Assembly: GCA_021808205.1 (NCBI GenBank)
Contig: JAKBCD010000056.1
Span: forward strand, 1-7,908
Reading direction: 5' to 3'
DNA: 7,908 bases
Source of the DNA: Pseudomonadota bacterium
Lineage (GTDB): Bacteria; Pseudomonadota; Alphaproteobacteria; Acetobacterales; Acetobacteraceae
Notes under the pieces: model-generated
What the model saw: only the letters and a program-made list of their open reading frames with translations
What the model was told of the DNA's origin: nothing
The model's database searches: none
Part shown: in pieces, positions 7,589 through 7,908 of the stretch
Layout of the letters: each line of letters opens with the position of its first letter
How positions within the stretch are numbered: the stretch's first letter is position 1
Made by a program: the position numbers and the translations under genes

Positions 7589-7908
7589 TGGCGGTGCCGG
7601 TCTCGCGTGGCAGGGCGGTGAACTCCGCGGCGATTGCGTGCAACGCCGGGGCTTGCGCGGGTGCCAGTTTCGGCGCCGGGCGGGTGAGCATGGAGAGCTT
7701 CTGGCGTGCCACCCAATCCACAAGCTCCAGCCGTCCGTCGAAATGCTCGACAAGTGCGGTGCAGCTTTCCACCCAATCGCCAACATTCAGGTACATCACA
7801 CCGTTCACCTGGCGCATTTCGGCGTGGTGGATATGGCCGCAAACCACGCCATCAAACCCACGGGCTTTCGCATCGTCGGCCAGCGCAGTCTCAAACCGGT
7901 CGATCGCC
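7566..7908 (-). CDS. LpxH-like metallophosphoesterase (COG2908 type), C-terminal part
   Basis: C-terminal 113 residues of a calcineurin-like phosphoesterase; the 5' part lies beyond the right edge of the window. The frame stays open to the edge, and translation from there reads AIDRFETALADDAKARGFDG and then VVCGHIHHAEM. CGHIH is the last metal-binding motif of the family (GHxH). The following MYLNVGDWVESCTALVEHFDG is typical of LpxH-like proteins, usually annotated UDP-2,3-diacylglucosamine diphosphatase. Those enzymes are peripheral membrane, Mn-dependent and cleave a pyrophosphate in a lipid A precursor. An Ala/Pro-rich tail of about 50 residues follows. The upstream metal ligands (DxH, GD, GNHD) cannot be checked here. 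The gene abuts the glycosyltransferase, so a shared lipid or envelope pathway is likely. True lipid A function is uncertain. Confidence 0.85.
   Translation of the reverse strand, partial: AIDRFETALADDAKARGFDGVVCGHIHHAEMRQVNGVMYLNVGDWVESCTALVEHFDGRLELVDWVARQKLSMLTRPAPKLAPAQAPALHAIAAEFTALPRETGTASAVSAGA
7571..7575 (-). promoter_or_regulatory. Candidate Shine-Dalgarno for the glycosyltransferase
   Basis: AGGAG on the minus strand, inside the last codons of the upstream phosphoesterase gene. It lies 9 nt before the CTG at 7561 but downstream of the GTG at 7588. If it is the real binding site, translation starts at a non-standard CTG just after the upstream stop. Confidence 0.4.

Noticed and set aside
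7589..7786. N-terminal extension of the glycosyltransferase to an ATG at 7786
   Set aside because: It overlaps the phosphoesterase by about 220 bp. The extra residues (Ser/Arg/Pro-rich) look like out-of-frame translation, and GT4 enzymes normally begin at the ILIVTD strand.

Overview
The window is GC-rich, with strongly G/C-biased third codon positions. It holds a conserved TCA-cycle block on the plus strand and a separate two-gene envelope or glycolipid block on the minus strand. The SucC and SucA/SucB proteins and the sucCD-then-sucAB order point to an alphaproteobacterium, possibly Rhodospirillales/Acetobacteraceae. That family placement is an impression from the protein sequences, not a computed result.

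Positions 1-2157 hold sucC and sucD, the beta and alpha subunits of succinyl-CoA synthetase. They share one base at a TAATG junction and end at a clear intrinsic terminator (2123-2157). A 224-bp non-coding gap follows, with no confident promoter. Positions 2340-6451 hold sucA (E1) and sucB/odhB (E2) of the 2-oxoglutarate dehydrogenase complex, 35 bp apart and each with a good Shine-Dalgarno. Together the four genes convert 2-oxoglutarate to succinyl-CoA and then to succinate with substrate-level phosphorylation. The complex also needs dihydrolipoamide dehydrogenase (E3, lpd), which is not in the window. The block closes at 6456-6485 with a hairpin that has an A-run on one side and a T-run on the other, so it can terminate transcription from both directions.

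The minus-strand genes converge on that hairpin. Read 5'->3' on the minus strand, they are the C-terminal part of an LpxH-like (COG2908-type) metallophosphoesterase, cut by the window's right edge, and then a GT-B fold family 4 glycosyltransferase. The two abut or overlap by a few bases and look co-transcribed. The glycosyltransferase has no ATG near its conserved N-terminus, so its start is uncertain (GTG at 7588, or an unusual CTG at 7561).

I found no mobile element, CRISPR array, tRNA, rRNA or clearly novel system. Most of the window is core metabolism. The points most worth a second look are the glycosyltransferase start, the possible role of the phosphoesterase/glycosyltransferase pair, the missing lpd, the terminator separating sucCD from sucAB, and the loss of two arginines in the SucB subunit-binding domain.
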